Numbered from the stretch's first letter, positions 46,961-56,586 are shown. The stretch is 64,000 bases of DNA from Pseudaestuariivita atlantica (GCF_001205715.1 NZ_AQQZ01000004.1:310001-374000), one strand, 5' to 3'. Notes: generated by a model not told the origin, from the sequence alone. Program-made: numbers and translations.

Positions 46961-48511
46961 ATGATGACACGAGTCGATCCGGGCTTTCACCAGCACGCGG
47001 CGCGCGCCTTTGCGCCCCATGCCGTCGTGATCGGTGCGGGGCTGGGCGGCCTTGCCTCGGCCATGCGGTTGGGGGCCAAGGGGTACCGCGTGACGGTGCT
47101 GGATCGGCTGGACGTGCCCGGCGGGCGCGGGTCGGCCATCTGGCAGGACGGCCACCGGTTCGATCTGGGTCCGACCATCGTGACGGTGCCGCAAGTGTTC
47201 CGCGACTTGTGGGAGGCTTGCGGCCGGTCTTTCGATGACGATGTCGACCTGCGCGCGCTTGACCCGTTCTACCAGATCCGCTGGCCGGACGGATCGCATT
47301 TCAATGCGACCCAGTCGGACGAAGGCATGCGGGCCGAGGTGGCGCGCCTGTCGCCCGACGACCTGCCCGGTTATGACCGCTTCCTGCGTGACAGCGCGCG
47401 GCGATACGAGTTCGGGTTCGAGGATCTGGGCAAGCGCCCGATGCACCGCCTGTGGGACCTGATCAAGGTGCTGCCGACTTTCGGGATGCTGCGCGCGGAC
47501 CGGTCGGTTTATGCCCATGCGGCGTCGCGCATCCGCGACCCGCGCCTGCGCATGGCGCTGTCGTTCCACCCGCTCTTCATTGGGGGTGACCCGTTCAACG
47601 TGACCTCGATGTATATCCTCGTCAGCCATCTCGAAAAGGAGTTCGGCGTGCATTGCGCGATGGGCGGCGTTGCGGCGATCGCGCAGGCCATGGCGGGCGT
47701 GGTGCAGGATCAGGGCGGCATCGTGCGGCAGGGGGCCGAGGTGGACGAAATCCTGATCCGCGACAAGCGCGCCTGCGGTGTGAAGCTGACGGGCGGCGAC
47801 GTGATCACCGCCGATCTGGTCGTGTCGAACGCGGATGCGGGCCACACCTATACCCACCTCCTGCGCCACCACGTGCGCCGCCGCTGGACCGACAGGCGCG
47901 TGGCGCAGTCGCGGTGGTCGATGGGCCTGTTCGTCTGGTATTTCGGAACGCGCGGGACGCGGGGGAAATGGGCCGATGTGGGCCACCACACGATCCTGAA
48001 CGGCCCGCGCTACAAGGGTCTGGTGAACGACATCTTCATCCGGGGCAAGCTGGCGGATGACATGAGCCTTTATGTCCACCGGCCCACGGTGACCGACCCG
48101 ACCGCAGCGCCCGAGGGTGACGACACCTTTTATGCCCTCAGCCCCGTCCCGCATCTGGGCCATGACGCGGCGGACTGGGCCGAGATCGGCGAAAAGTACC
48201 GCGAAAAGGTGCAAAACATGCTGGAACAGAGCCTATTGCCGGGGCTGGGTGAGCATCTGAGCAGTTCGCTTGTGTTCACGCCAGACACGTTCCGCGACCG
48301 GTACCTGTCGCCGCTGGGTGCGGGCTTTTCGATGGAGCCGCGCATCTTCCAAAGCGCATGGTTCCGGCCGCACAACATCAGCGAAGAGGTCGAAGGGCTG
48401 TACCTGTCCGGGGCGGGCACGCATCCGGGTGCCGGGCTGCCGGGCGTGATCGCCAGCGCCGACGTGATGGCGCAGCTTGTTCCGCCCGCTGACGCATGGG
48501 TGCGCGCATGA
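46961..48511 (+). CDS. crtI: Phytoene desaturase CrtI
   Basis: CrtI (516 aa) introduces three desaturations into phytoene to give neurosporene in the spheroidene route (four would give lycopene). The FAD loop VVIGAGLGGLASAMRLGAKG is at about residues 24-43, and the C-terminal carotenoid desaturase signature is LYLSGAGTHPGAGLPGVIAS. Start ATG 46961 (MMTRVD) or 46964. The stop overlaps the crtB start as ATGA. Confidence 0.96.
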   Translation: MMTRVDPGFHQHAARAFAPHAVVIGAGLGGLASAMRLGAKGYRVTVLDRLDVPGGRGSAIWQDGHRFDLGPTIVTVPQVFRDLWEACGRSFDDDVDLRALDPFYQIRWPDGSHFNATQSDEGMRAEVARLSPDDLPGYDRFLRDSARRYEFGFEDLGKRPMHRLWDLIKVLPTFGMLRADRSVYAHAASRIRDPRLRMALSFHPLFIGGDPFNVTSMYILVSHLEKEFGVHCAMGGVAAIAQAMAGVVQDQGGIVRQGAEVDEILIRDKRACGVKLTGGDVITADLVVSNADAGHTYTHLLRHHVRRRWTDRRVAQSRWSMGLFVWYFGTRGTRGKWADVGHHTILNGPRYKGLVNDIFIRGKLADDMSLYVHRPTVTDPTAAPEGDDTFYALSPVPHLGHDAADWAEIGEKYREKVQNMLEQSLLPGLGEHLSSSLVFTPDTFRDRYLSPLGAGFSMEPRIFQSAWFRPHNISEEVEGLYLSGAGTHPGAGLPGVIASADVMAQLVPPADAWVRA

Positions 48512-49512
48512 TCGACACTGCCGACCTTGCCCATTGCCGCGAAGCGATCCGCCACGGGTCGCTGTCCTTCTACACCGCGTCGCGGCTTTTGCCGGCGCGC
48601 GTGCGTGACCCGGCGCTTGCGCTCTACGCCTTCTGCCGCCTTGCCGATGACGAGGTCGACCTAGGCGATGCAAAGACCGCTGCCGTGACGGATCTCAAGG
48701 ACCGGTTGGAACGTGTCTATGACGGGCGTCCGCGCAACGCCGCGCCGGACCGCGCCTTTGCCGCGATTGTCGAACAGTTCGAAATGCCCCGCGCCTTGCC
48801 CGAGGCCTTGCTGGAAGGACTGGCCTGGGACGCGCTTGAACGCCGCTACCAGACGCTGTCGGACGTGCGCAGCTATTCCGCGCGGGTGGCGGCGGCGGTG
48901 GGGGCGATGATGTGCGTGCTGATGCGCGTGCGCGACCGCGACGCGCTGGCACGGGCCTGCGATCTGGGTGTCGCGATGCAGCTGACCAACATCGCCCGCG
49001 ACGTGGGCGAAGACGCACGCGAAGGGCGGCTTTACCTACCGCTCGACTGGTTCGAGGAGGCATGGATCGACCCTGACGCGTTCCTCGCCAGCCCCGAGCC
49101 ATCCCGCGCGATCCGCGCCATGGTGCACCGCCTGCTGAGAGAGGCAGACAGGCTCTATACAAGGGCCGAAGCGGGTGTTCCGTCCCTGCCGGTCGAGGCG
49201 CGAACAGGGATTTACGCCGCGCGGCACATCTATGCCGCCATCGGTCCGCGCATCCGCAAGGCAGACCATGACAGCGTCACGCGCCGCGCGGTGACATCCA
49301 AGGGGACCAAGCTGGGGCTTCTGGGCCTGTCGATCTGGCAGACCGGCCTGTCGCTGGCATGGCCCCGGTCGCCCGTGATCTATGCGCGCCCGTTGCCCGA
49401 GGTCGCGTTCCTCGTCGATGCCACCGCCGATCCCGGAACCCGCGCGCCGGACTGGAGCGATACGCTGTACGCGACCTTTGCCACGCTCAAGACACGGGAA
49501 GAGGCGCGATAG
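48508..49512 (+). CDS. crtB: Phytoene synthase CrtB
   Basis: CrtB (334 aa) condenses two GGPP molecules to phytoene. Start ATG 48508 overlaps crtI. The Asp-rich active-site motif LYAFCRLADDEVDLGD and the second, LTNIARDVGEDAREGRLYLP (squalene/phytoene synthase signature), are visible. The first block HGSLSFYTASRLLPARVR is also typical. It is followed by tspO with a 2-base gap. Confidence 0.96.
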   Translation: MIDTADLAHCREAIRHGSLSFYTASRLLPARVRDPALALYAFCRLADDEVDLGDAKTAAVTDLKDRLERVYDGRPRNAAPDRAFAAIVEQFEMPRALPEALLEGLAWDALERRYQTLSDVRSYSARVAAAVGAMMCVLMRVRDRDALARACDLGVAMQLTNIARDVGEDAREGRLYLPLDWFEEAWIDPDAFLASPEPSRAIRAMVHRLLREADRLYTRAEAGVPSLPVEARTGIYAARHIYAAIGPRIRKADHDSVTRRAVTSKGTKLGLLGLSIWQTGLSLAWPRSPVIYARPLPEVAFLVDATADPGTRAPDWSDTLYATFATLKTREEAR

Positions 49513-49514
49513 CG

Positions 49515-49979
49515 ATGTTCTGGGTCTATTTCAGCCTGTTCCTGGTCAGTTGCGGGGCCGCCGCGACAACCGGCGCGATGTTCGATCCGGGCAAGTGGTA
49601 TGACGGTCTGAACAAGCCGTCCTGGAACCCGCCGAAATGGATGTTTCCGGTGACGTGGACGACGCTTTACCTGTGCATGTCCGTGGCTGGGGCGCGCGTC
49701 GCCGGGATCGAAGGCGCCGCCTTGCCGCTGGTATTCTGGGCCATGCAGATCGCGTTCAACACGCTCTGGACGCCGGTGTTCTTTGGCTTGCGCCGGATGC
49801 GCGCCGCGCTGATCATCATTATCTTCCTGTGGCTCGCCGTGCTTGGCGCAATGGTGACGCATTGGCAGGTCGACCAGATCGCCGGCCTGCTCTTCGTGCC
49901 ATACCTTGCATGGGTGTCGGTCGCGGCTGCGCTGAACCTGAGTGTCCTGCGCCTGAACCCCGACGCAAGCGCCGATTGA
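49515..49979 (+). CDS. tspO: Tryptophan-rich sensory protein TspO (CrtK)
   Basis: TspO/MBR protein (154 aa), a five-helix outer-membrane protein that in Rhodobacter modulates photosynthesis gene expression in response to oxygen and binds porphyrins. Five hydrophobic helices are visible, with conserved Trp/Pro segments WYDGLNKPSWNPPKWMFPVT and FNTLWTPVFFGLRR. Start ATG 49515, two bases after crtB. This crtIB-tspO order is standard in the Rhodobacterales cluster. The next gene, crtC, is convergent with a 13-base gap. Confidence 0.95.
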   Translation: MFWVYFSLFLVSCGAAATTGAMFDPGKWYDGLNKPSWNPPKWMFPVTWTTLYLCMSVAGARVAGIEGAALPLVFWAMQIAFNTLWTPVFFGLRRMRAALIIIIFLWLAVLGAMVTHWQVDQIAGLLFVPYLAWVSVAAALNLSVLRLNPDASAD

Positions 49980-49992
49980 GGCGAAACAGTCT

Positions 49993-50922
49993 CTAATCCG
50001 TGAAGTTCCAGCGCGGAACGCGGGGAACACGCACCGCCAGCATCGGCTTCAGCAGGGGTGAGCGGAACCGGGTCAGATCCAGCGCTTCGTGCACACCCGT
50101 CGTCCACTCCCCGTTCAGCCGCGTTTTGACGCCCGCGCGGGTGTAGAAGGGCGCGTCGAGCATCGGCAGGAGCTGTTCCGCACGCGTGCCGGGATCGGCG
50201 CGACATTCGCGCCTGAGCGCCCAGATCGTGCGCGCCATCGGTTGCGCGGGCGGCAGGTCGGCAAGGCGTACCTCCCCATCCTTGTCGAACGTGGCCGCGC
50301 ATTTCAGCGTCGATCCGTCCAGCCGGGTCGCGTCGTAATAACAGGTCGCGCCCCCGGCGGTCGGGAAGCGGCCCCACGTCCAGTAGCCAAAGTCCTCCTC
50401 CAACGCGCGGGTGCCGAAGTTGGCGTCGAAATAGCCGTGACCGCTCCACTGCCAGCCTTTTGATTCGAGGCTGACAGAGATGTCGCTGACCGGCGCAAAG
50501 GGGCGCCAGACATGTGCGCCGTCGTCGGTCAACGGCAGCTCGACGCCGGTGATGGCGCGCGGTGTCAGGCGGACCTGTCCGCGCACGCGGGTGACCATGG
50601 GCGGCGCGCCCATTTCGTTGATGTCGATCACCAGTTCGCTGCCCGTCCACCGCATCGACGACGGTCCGACGCGAAAAACGTCGTCCGACAGGCGCAGGGC
50701 CGAACGTCCGCGATCCGTCATCGTGAACCGGCCACCGGGGCCATAGGTCGCCACGTTGATGCAGCAGTGATTGGCCGGGTCGCGGCGACCCGACCAGCGG
50801 TACCACGGCGAAAAGACCGATCCGATGAAGCCGATGATGGAGATCGCGCGGGTCCCGCAGGTGCTTATCCCGTCGACATACCACCACGCATAGCCGTTGG
50901 GCGGGACATCGAGGTTGAAGAC
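49993..50922 (-). CDS. crtC: Carotenoid 1,2-hydratase CrtC (start undetermined)
   Basis: CrtC hydrates the end of neurosporene, the first step after CrtI in spheroidene synthesis. About 309 residues show homology: the opening FNLDVPPNGYAWWYVDG, then SIIGFIGSVFSPWYRWSGR and a beta-rich body. No ATG, GTG or TTG occurs in frame near this point. The only upstream in-frame ATG (51123) would add about 67 residues of non-family sequence. An ATG in the neighbouring frame (about 50938) belongs to the crtD reading frame. Start 50922 is an approximate boundary. The 5' end overlaps the crtD 3' end by about 58 bases. Confidence 0.82.
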   Translation of the reverse strand, partial: VFNLDVPPNGYAWWYVDGISTCGTRAISIIGFIGSVFSPWYRWSGRRDPANHCCINVATYGPGGRFTMTDRGRSALRLSDDVFRVGPSSMRWTGSELVIDINEMGAPPMVTRVRGQVRLTPRAITGVELPLTDDGAHVWRPFAPVSDISVSLESKGWQWSGHGYFDANFGTRALEEDFGYWTWGRFPTAGGATCYYDATRLDGSTLKCAATFDKDGEVRLADLPPAQPMARTIWALRRECRADPGTRAEQLLPMLDAPFYTRAGVKTRLNGEWTTGVHEALDLTRFRSPLLKPMLAVRVPRVPRWNFTD

Positions 50923-52403
50923 AGGTCGGCGATCATCGCCTCTGCCGCGAGGCGACCGGAACGGGTTGCCATCGGCACGCCCGCCCCCGGATGTGCCCCG
51001 CCCCCGGCGAGGTAGAGCCCTTTCATCGCGGCCCGCGCCGTCGGCCTGCGGAAGGCGGCCATCATCCCGTGCGGGCTCTGCCCGTAAAGGGAGCCGTCCG
51101 ACCCGGGGAAGCGCGCCTCCCATTCCTGCGGCATCGTCAGCGCCTCGGGTCCGGGGGGTGGATCGAAGGTCAGCCCGTGCCGTGCGAGGGTCTGGAATGT
51201 CTGTCGGTGGCATGTCTTGTAATCCTCCGGTTCGGGCGTGCGGCGGGTCAGGGGCGGTGCGTTCAGGATCAGTTCGAACCGCTCCGGCCCGTCGGGCGCG
51301 CCCTCTGCGCGGTCCTGCGCGCAGACGTAAATCGTGGGGTCCTCGGGCCAGTGCCCGGCATCGAGACTGCGCCATTCCCAAGCCGGGTCGGCGCTGAAGA
51401 AGACGTTGTGATGGGCAAGGTCCGCGCCCTGCGGCGTGGCGGAGAAGGCCCAGACATTGGCCGACAGGCTGCGCGCATCGGTGCGGGTCAGCGGGGCCTC
51501 GTCCGCAACGGCTGCGCCGAGGTGGCCAAGGGCAAGCGCGCGGGGATCGCCGTTGAACAGGATCGCGTCCGCCGGGAAGATGTCGGCGCCGCTGCGCAAG
51601 CCGATCACCCGGTCATTTGACGTCATGATCTCGTCCACATGGGCGTTGCAGATGATGCGTGCGCCCAGTTCTGTGGCCAGTTGCGCCACGCCATGCGCCA
51701 GCGCCAGCATCCCTCCGCGTGGCGCCCAGACGCCGCGCGCTTCCGCCTCGGAAATCAGGGACAGAAGCGCAGGCGACTGGAACGGTGATCCACCCACGTA
51801 GGTCGCGTAGCGCCCGAACAGTTGCGCAAGCCGCGCGTCGCTGAAATCCCGCGCCAGCCTGCGGGCAAGGGTCGACATGGGCGCCATCGCCGGGACAAGC
51901 CATGGACGCAGCGCCACGTGACGCGTCAGGTCGGCCGGTTTCGGCACGGCGGTCTGCATCATCGGCGCCTCGAACGCATCGAAGAGACGCGCGGTTTTCT
52001 TACGGAACCGCAGGTAATCCCGGCGTGCGTGGCGGCCTGCAAAAGCCTCGATCGCGCGGGCAGAGGTGTCGATGTCGTCGAACAGGTCAAGCCGGCTGCC
52101 ATCGGGCCAGAAATGCCGCGCCAGCACCGGCAGCGGCACAAGGTCGACATAGTCAGAAAGCCGCGCCCCGAGATCGGCGAACAGCCGGTCGAATTCCGCC
52201 CGCAGCGTGAGAACGGTTGGCCCGGTATCGACCGGCCCCGCCGCGCTGGGCACGACGCGCATCTTGCCGCCGATCTGCGCCTGCCGCTCGAACAGGGTGA
52301 CGGACAGGCCCGCGTGAGCGAGCCGCGCCGCCGCGCTCAACCCGCCGATTCCAGTGCCGATGACCGCCACGCGCGGCCGATCCGAAAGGGATCCTCCATC
52401 CAT
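50865..52403 (-). CDS. crtD: Hydroxyneurosporene/methoxyneurosporene desaturase CrtD
   Basis: CrtD (512 aa) is a CrtI-like FAD desaturase that makes the 3,4-double bond in the spheroidene pathway. Start ATG 52403 gives MDGGSLSDRPRVAVIGTGIG, with FAD loop VIGTGIGGLSAAARLAHAGL. The C-terminal desaturase signature is LYLAGGGAHPGAGVPMATRS. The last 20 or so codons overlap the crtC homology in another frame. TTG 52430 would add nine residues. It is divergent from crtE across a PpsR-controlled gap. Confidence 0.94.
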   Translation of the reverse strand: MDGGSLSDRPRVAVIGTGIGGLSAAARLAHAGLSVTLFERQAQIGGKMRVVPSAAGPVDTGPTVLTLRAEFDRLFADLGARLSDYVDLVPLPVLARHFWPDGSRLDLFDDIDTSARAIEAFAGRHARRDYLRFRKKTARLFDAFEAPMMQTAVPKPADLTRHVALRPWLVPAMAPMSTLARRLARDFSDARLAQLFGRYATYVGGSPFQSPALLSLISEAEARGVWAPRGGMLALAHGVAQLATELGARIICNAHVDEIMTSNDRVIGLRSGADIFPADAILFNGDPRALALGHLGAAVADEAPLTRTDARSLSANVWAFSATPQGADLAHHNVFFSADPAWEWRSLDAGHWPEDPTIYVCAQDRAEGAPDGPERFELILNAPPLTRRTPEPEDYKTCHRQTFQTLARHGLTFDPPPGPEALTMPQEWEARFPGSDGSLYGQSPHGMMAAFRRPTARAAMKGLYLAGGGAHPGAGVPMATRSGRLAAEAMIADLSSTSMSRPTAMRGGMSTG

Positions 52404-52432
52404 CCCGGAATTGTTGACTCGCTCAAGCAAGT

Positions 52433-52474
52433 TGTCCAGTATGATTTACAGTATGCTGTAAGTCTAAACTGACA
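52433..52474. promoter_or_regulatory. Pair of PpsR/CrtJ sites between crtD and crtE
   Basis: Two perfect TGT-N12-ACA sites at 52433-52450 (TGTCCAGTATGATTTACA) and 52457-52474 (TGTAAGTCTAAACTGACA), separated by 6 bases in the 87-base divergent gap, so both operons can be co-regulated. The second site lies 16 bases before crtE. Confidence 0.93.
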
Positions 52475-52490
52475 CCAAGGGGCCGCCCGC

Positions 52491-53366
52491 ATGAATTCCG
52501 ACCCGAAGGCGCGTATCGATGCTGCTTTGACGCAAGCGGTCCGCAACGCTGCGCGACAGCCCGCGCCGTCCCGGCTTGCCTCAGCGCTCGACTATGCGAC
52601 GACGCCCGGCGGCGCACGCATACGGCCCACGATCCTGATGTCGGTCAACGGTGCGTGCGGGGACGACCAGCCGCAGCTGGCCGATGCCGCGGCGGCGGCG
52701 CTTGAACTGATGCATTGCGCAAGCCTCGTGCACGACGACCTTCCCTGTTTCGACGATGCGGACATGCGGCGCGGCAAGGCGGCGGTGCACCGCGCCTATT
52801 CGCAACCGCTGGCGGTGCTCACGGGTGACAGCCTCATCATGCTGGCGTTCGAGACGCTGGCGCGGGCCGCTGATGCCGCGCCCTCGCGCGGGCTGGAACT
52901 GTTGCGGATCCTCGCCACCCGGTCGGGCATGCCGATGGGTATCTGCGCCGGGCAAGGCTGGGAGAGCGAGGACAAGATCGACCTGCGCGCCTATCACATG
53001 TCCAAGACCGGCGCGCTGTTCATCGCGGCCACGCAGATGGGAGCGGTGGCCGCGGGGCAGGAGGCGGAGCCGTGGGAAGAACTGGGCGCGCGCATCGGCG
53101 AAGCGTTCCAGGTTGCCGACGATCTGCGCGACGCGCTTTACGATGCCGAGACGCTGGGCAAGCCCGTGGGTCAGGACGATCTGCATGGCCGTCCGTCCGC
53201 CGTGGCCGAACTGGGAGTCGACGGCGCGATCCGCCGTCTGAAGGACATCCTGTCAGGCGCGATCGCGTCGATCCCGGCCTGTCCGGGCGAAGCGGCGCTG
53301 GCCCACATGGTGCGCGCCTATGCCGAGCGGCTGACGCCTGTCGCCCCGGCCCACAGCCGCGCCTGA
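52491..53366 (+). CDS. crtE: Geranylgeranyl diphosphate synthase CrtE
   Basis: CrtE (291 aa) makes GGPP from FPP and IPP, the precursor for phytoene and for the bacteriochlorophyll tail. The two Asp-rich prenyltransferase motifs are present: SLVHDDLPCFDDADMRRGK (first, DDxxxxD) and VADDLRDALYDAETLGKP (second, DDxxD-like). Start ATG 52491. crtF begins 3 bases after the stop. Confidence 0.96.
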   Translation: MNSDPKARIDAALTQAVRNAARQPAPSRLASALDYATTPGGARIRPTILMSVNGACGDDQPQLADAAAAALELMHCASLVHDDLPCFDDADMRRGKAAVHRAYSQPLAVLTGDSLIMLAFETLARAADAAPSRGLELLRILATRSGMPMGICAGQGWESEDKIDLRAYHMSKTGALFIAATQMGAVAAGQEAEPWEELGARIGEAFQVADDLRDALYDAETLGKPVGQDDLHGRPSAVAELGVDGAIRRLKDILSGAIASIPACPGEAALAHMVRAYAERLTPVAPAHSRA

Positions 53367-53369
53367 TCC

Positions 53370-54506
53370 GTGGTCGACGTCGCGCCCCGTCGCACCCGAC
53401 CGTCGCGGCGCTGGCCTTTTCCCGACCTGAACAGGCTTGTCGCGCGTCCGGGGTTCCAGCGCTGGGCGGCAAAGTTCCCCCTGACCCGCCGGTTCGCCAC
53501 GCGAGACGGGGCCGATATGTTTGGCCTTGTGCAGGGCTTTGTGCAAAGCCAGGTGCTGATGGCGCTGGTGCGGCTCGACTTGCCGCAAACGCTGCTGGAC
53601 GGGCCGCGCACCGTCGAAAGCCTCGCACGCCTGACAGACATTCCCGAACCGCGGATGCACGTCCTGTCGGATGCCGCGATCGCAATGGGCCTGTTCAAGC
53701 GCCAGCGCGACGGGCGGGTCAATCTGGCGCGCAAGGGGGCGGCACTGGTCGGCGTGCCGGGCCTTCAGGCGATGATCCGGCATCACGATGTTCTCTACCG
53801 CGACCTCGCCGATCCGGTGGCGTTCTTCAAAGGTCCCGACGACACCGAACTGGCGCGGTTCTGGCCCTATGTCTTCGGCGGCGGCACCGACATTCCGAAG
53901 GACGACGCGCGAATCTACACCGATCTCATGGCGCAATCGCAGCGCCTTGTGGCGGCGGACACGCTTGACGCCGTTTCGCTTAGGGGCGTGCGCTGCCTGA
54001 TGGACGTGGGCGGCGGATCGGGCGTGTTCCTGGAAGAGGCCGCATCCCGCAACCGCGATCTGCAACTGATGCTGTTCGACCTGCCCAACGTGGTGGAAGA
54101 GGTGCCCAGCCGCCTGACCGACGTGGCGCGCGCGGGCCGCCTGACGATCACCCCCGGCTCTTTCAAGACCGGGCCGCTGCCGAATGGGGCAGATGCCATT
54201 TCACTGATCCGAGTGCTGTACGACCATTCGGACGCGACGGTGATGCAGCTTCTGAAGAAGGCATACGACGCCTTGCCGGAGAAGGGCCGCCTGATCGTGT
54301 CAGAGCCGATGTCCGGCGGTGACAGTCCCGATTCGATCACCGATGTGTACTTCGCGATCTACACCATGGCGATGCAGACCGGCCGGGTCCGCTCTGCCGA
54401 AAGGATCGCCGGGATGTGCCGCGAAGCTGGCTTCTCTAACCTGCGCATCCACCGCCCACGGCGCAGCTATGTCACGCAGGCAGTGTCAGCGATCAAGGAC
54501 ACTTAA
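53370..54506 (+). CDS. crtF: Hydroxyneurosporene-O-methyltransferase CrtF
   Basis: CrtF (378 aa) methylates the 1-hydroxy group of hydroxyneurosporene/demethylspheroidene with SAM. The start is GTG 53370 (VVDVAPRRT) directly after crtE. The C-terminal class I methyltransferase fold carries LMDVGGGSGVFLEEAASRN (SAM loop), and the helical N-terminal dimerisation part has LPQTLLDGPRTVESLARL. The stop is followed by a PpsR-regulated bchC promoter gap. Confidence 0.94.
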   Translation: MVDVAPRRTRPSRRWPFPDLNRLVARPGFQRWAAKFPLTRRFATRDGADMFGLVQGFVQSQVLMALVRLDLPQTLLDGPRTVESLARLTDIPEPRMHVLSDAAIAMGLFKRQRDGRVNLARKGAALVGVPGLQAMIRHHDVLYRDLADPVAFFKGPDDTELARFWPYVFGGGTDIPKDDARIYTDLMAQSQRLVAADTLDAVSLRGVRCLMDVGGGSGVFLEEAASRNRDLQLMLFDLPNVVEEVPSRLTDVARAGRLTITPGSFKTGPLPNGADAISLIRVLYDHSDATVMQLLKKAYDALPEKGRLIVSEPMSGGDSPDSITDVYFAIYTMAMQTGRVRSAERIAGMCREAGFSNLRIHRPRRSYVTQAVSAIKDT

Positions 54507-54519
54507 AGCGCTCTCAAAC

Positions 54520-54563
54520 TGTCTATCATGTTTGACAAACAAGACTGTCTAGTTAAACTGACA
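54520..54563. promoter_or_regulatory. Pair of PpsR/CrtJ sites upstream of bchC
   Basis: Two perfect TGT-N12-ACA sites at 54520-54537 (TGTCTATCATGTTTGACA) and 54546-54563 (TGTCTAGTTAAACTGACA), 8 bases apart, in the crtF-bchC gap. The first contains a consensus -35 hexamer TTGACA (54532-54537). The bchC gene starts 63 bases after the second site. This is probably the promoter of the bchCXYZ-puf superoperon. Confidence 0.92.
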
Positions 54564-54625
54564 GTCAACTAAGTGTGAAGGGCGGGACGATTCCGTCACC
54601 ACCTTCAGGGAGAGAGACGTCAACG

Positions 54626-55567
54626 ATGCAGACTCAAGCCGTCCTTCTGACTGGTCCCCGTGATCTGTCCGTTGCGGCCGTGACGCTGAAACCGCCAGCG
54701 GCGGATGACGTTGTCGTCGAAGTCCGGCATTCGGGCATTTCCACCGGGACCGAGAAACTGTTCTGGACGGGCGAGATGCCGCCGTTTCCCGGCATGGGGT
54801 ATCCACTTGTGCCCGGCTACGAGGCCTCGGGCGAGGTGGTCGAGGCCGGTCCACTCAGCGGCTTCCGTACCGGTGACACCGTGTTCGTCCCCGGCGGCGC
54901 CTGTTTCGACGATGCCCATGGACTGTTCGGCGGGGCCTCGGCGCATATCACCAGTTCCGCCGCACGTGTCGCCCGCATCGATCCCGGCCTCGGGGCCGAG
55001 GGCGCGTTGCTGGCGCTGGCTGCGACCGCGCGCCATGCCATGGCGGGCCTGCAAAACACCCCGCCCGACCTGATCGTGGGTCATGGCGTTCTGGGCCGCC
55101 TTCTGGCGCGGCTCACGCTGGCCTCGGGCGCGCCCGCGCCGACCGTCTGGGAAATCGACCCCACCCGCAGGTCGGGGGCCGAAGGCTACGAGGTCATCGA
55201 CCCGGCCGAGGATGATCGGCGTGATTTCGCCAGCATCTATGACGCCTCCGGGCAGTCGGCCCTGTTGAACGACCTGATCGGACGGATCGCCAAGGGGGGC
55301 GAGATCGTCCTTGCGGGCTTTTACGCTGAACCCCTCAGTTTCGCCTTTCCTCCCGCCTTCATGAAGGAGGCGCGGCTGCGCGTGGCCGCGGAATGGACGG
55401 CGCAAGACCTGATCGCCACGCGCAGTTTGATCGATTGCGGCGCCCTGTCGCTCGACGGGCTGATCACGCACCAGCGCGCCGCCACGCAGGCGGCTGACGC
55501 TTATCCCAAGGCGTTCCAGGACCCCGCCTGCCTCAAGATGATCCTCAACTGGAAGGACGCGGCGTGA
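54626..55567 (+). CDS. bchC: 3-hydroxyethyl bacteriochlorophyllide a dehydrogenase BchC
   Basis: BchC (313 aa) oxidises the 3-(1-hydroxyethyl) group to acetyl in bacteriochlorophyll a synthesis. It is a medium-chain dehydrogenase-like protein: [20 protein letters not shown] and [20 protein letters not shown] match the substrate half, and the nucleotide half has [20 protein letters not shown]. Start ATG 54626 follows an AGGGAGAGAG stretch. The stop overlaps the bchX start by four bases. Confidence 0.95.
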   Translation: MQTQAVLLTGPRDLSVAAVTLKPPAADDVVVEVRHSGISTGTEKLFWTGEMPPFPGMGYPLVPGYEASGEVVEAGPLSGFRTGDTVFVPGGACFDDAHGLFGGASAHITSSAARVARIDPGLGAEGALLALAATARHAMAGLQNTPPDLIVGHGVLGRLLARLTLASGAPAPTVWEIDPTRRSGAEGYEVIDPAEDDRRDFASIYDASGQSALLNDLIGRIAKGGEIVLAGFYAEPLSFAFPPAFMKEARLRVAAEWTAQDLIATRSLIDCGALSLDGLITHQRAATQAADAYPKAFQDPACLKMILNWKDAA

Positions 55568-56586
55568 AAGACGACGTCATCAAGGACAAGGGCGCTCCGC
55601 CCAAGCTGACCGAGTTCAGCGACCGTTTGCGCGACGAGGCGAACGAGGATCTGGCCGACGTCATCCCGACCGAGGCGACCAAGAAGACCCAGATCATCGC
55701 GATCTACGGCAAGGGCGGCATCGGCAAGTCCTTCACGCTGGCCAACCTCAGCCACATGATGGCCGAGCAGGGCAAGCGCGTACTGCTGATCGGCTGCGAT
55801 CCGAAATCCGACACCACCTCGCTGCTGTTCGGCGGCAAGGCCTGCCCGACGATCATTGAAACCTCGACCAAGAAGAAGCTCGCGGGCGAGGAAGTGCAGA
55901 TCGGCGACGTCTGCTTCAAGCGTGGCGGCGTCTTCGCGATGGAACTGGGTGGCCCCGAGGTGGGGCGCGGCTGTGGCGGGCGCGGGATCATCCACGGGTT
56001 CGAACTGCTCGAAAAGCTTGGCTTCCACGATTGGGACTTTGACTATGTCCTGCTCGATTTCCTGGGCGACGTGGTCTGCGGCGGGTTTGGCCTGCCCATC
56101 GCGCGGGACATGGCGCAGAAGGTGATCCTGGTCGGGTCGAACGACCTGCAATCGCTGTACGTGGCGAACAACGTCTGCTCGGCCGTGGAGTATTTCCGCA
56201 AGCTGGGCGGTAACGTGGGCGTCGCGGGGCTGGTCATCAACAAGGACGACGGCACGGGTGAGGCGCAGGCCTTTGCCAAGGCGGTGGATATCCCCGTGCT
56301 GGCCGCGATCCCGCAGGATGACGACCTGCGCAAGAAATCCGCGAACTACCAGATCGTCGGCACGATGGACGGCCCGTGGGGCCCGCTGTTTGCCGAGCTG
56401 GGGATGAACGTGGCCGAAGCACCACCGGTGCGCCCGACGCCGCTGTCGCAGGACGGATTGCTGGAATTGTTCGACGGGTCCGACACGGGCGCGGGCGTGG
56501 TGCTTGAACCCGCAACGGATGCCGACATGCGCGGCGCCGACGCCAAGCCCAAGCAAAGCCTGGAGGTCATTTACGACGATGTTTGA
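55564..56586 (+). CDS. bchX: Chlorophyllide a reductase iron protein BchX
   Basis: BchX (340 aa) is the NifH-like ATPase that feeds electrons to BchYZ for reduction of ring B. The P-loop is GKGGIGKS (residues 49-56), then [20 protein letters not shown]. The 4Fe-4S cysteines lie in [20 protein letters not shown] and [12 protein letters not shown]. The start is GTG 55564 overlapping bchC. Its last 8 bases overlap a 51-codon ORF. Confidence 0.96.
   Translation: MKDDVIKDKGAPPKLTEFSDRLRDEANEDLADVIPTEATKKTQIIAIYGKGGIGKSFTLANLSHMMAEQGKRVLLIGCDPKSDTTSLLFGGKACPTIIETSTKKKLAGEEVQIGDVCFKRGGVFAMELGGPEVGRGCGGRGIIHGFELLEKLGFHDWDFDYVLLDFLGDVVCGGFGLPIARDMAQKVILVGSNDLQSLYVANNVCSAVEYFRKLGGNVGVAGLVINKDDGTGEAQAFAKAVDIPVLAAIPQDDDLRKKSANYQIVGTMDGPWGPLFAELGMNVAEAPPVRPTPLSQDGLLELFDGSDTGAGVVLEPATDADMRGADAKPKQSLEVIYDDV

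Noticed and set aside
50923-51123. ATG 51123 as the crtC start
   Set aside because: It would add about 67 residues that are just the frame-shifted translation of crtD and not like any CrtC.
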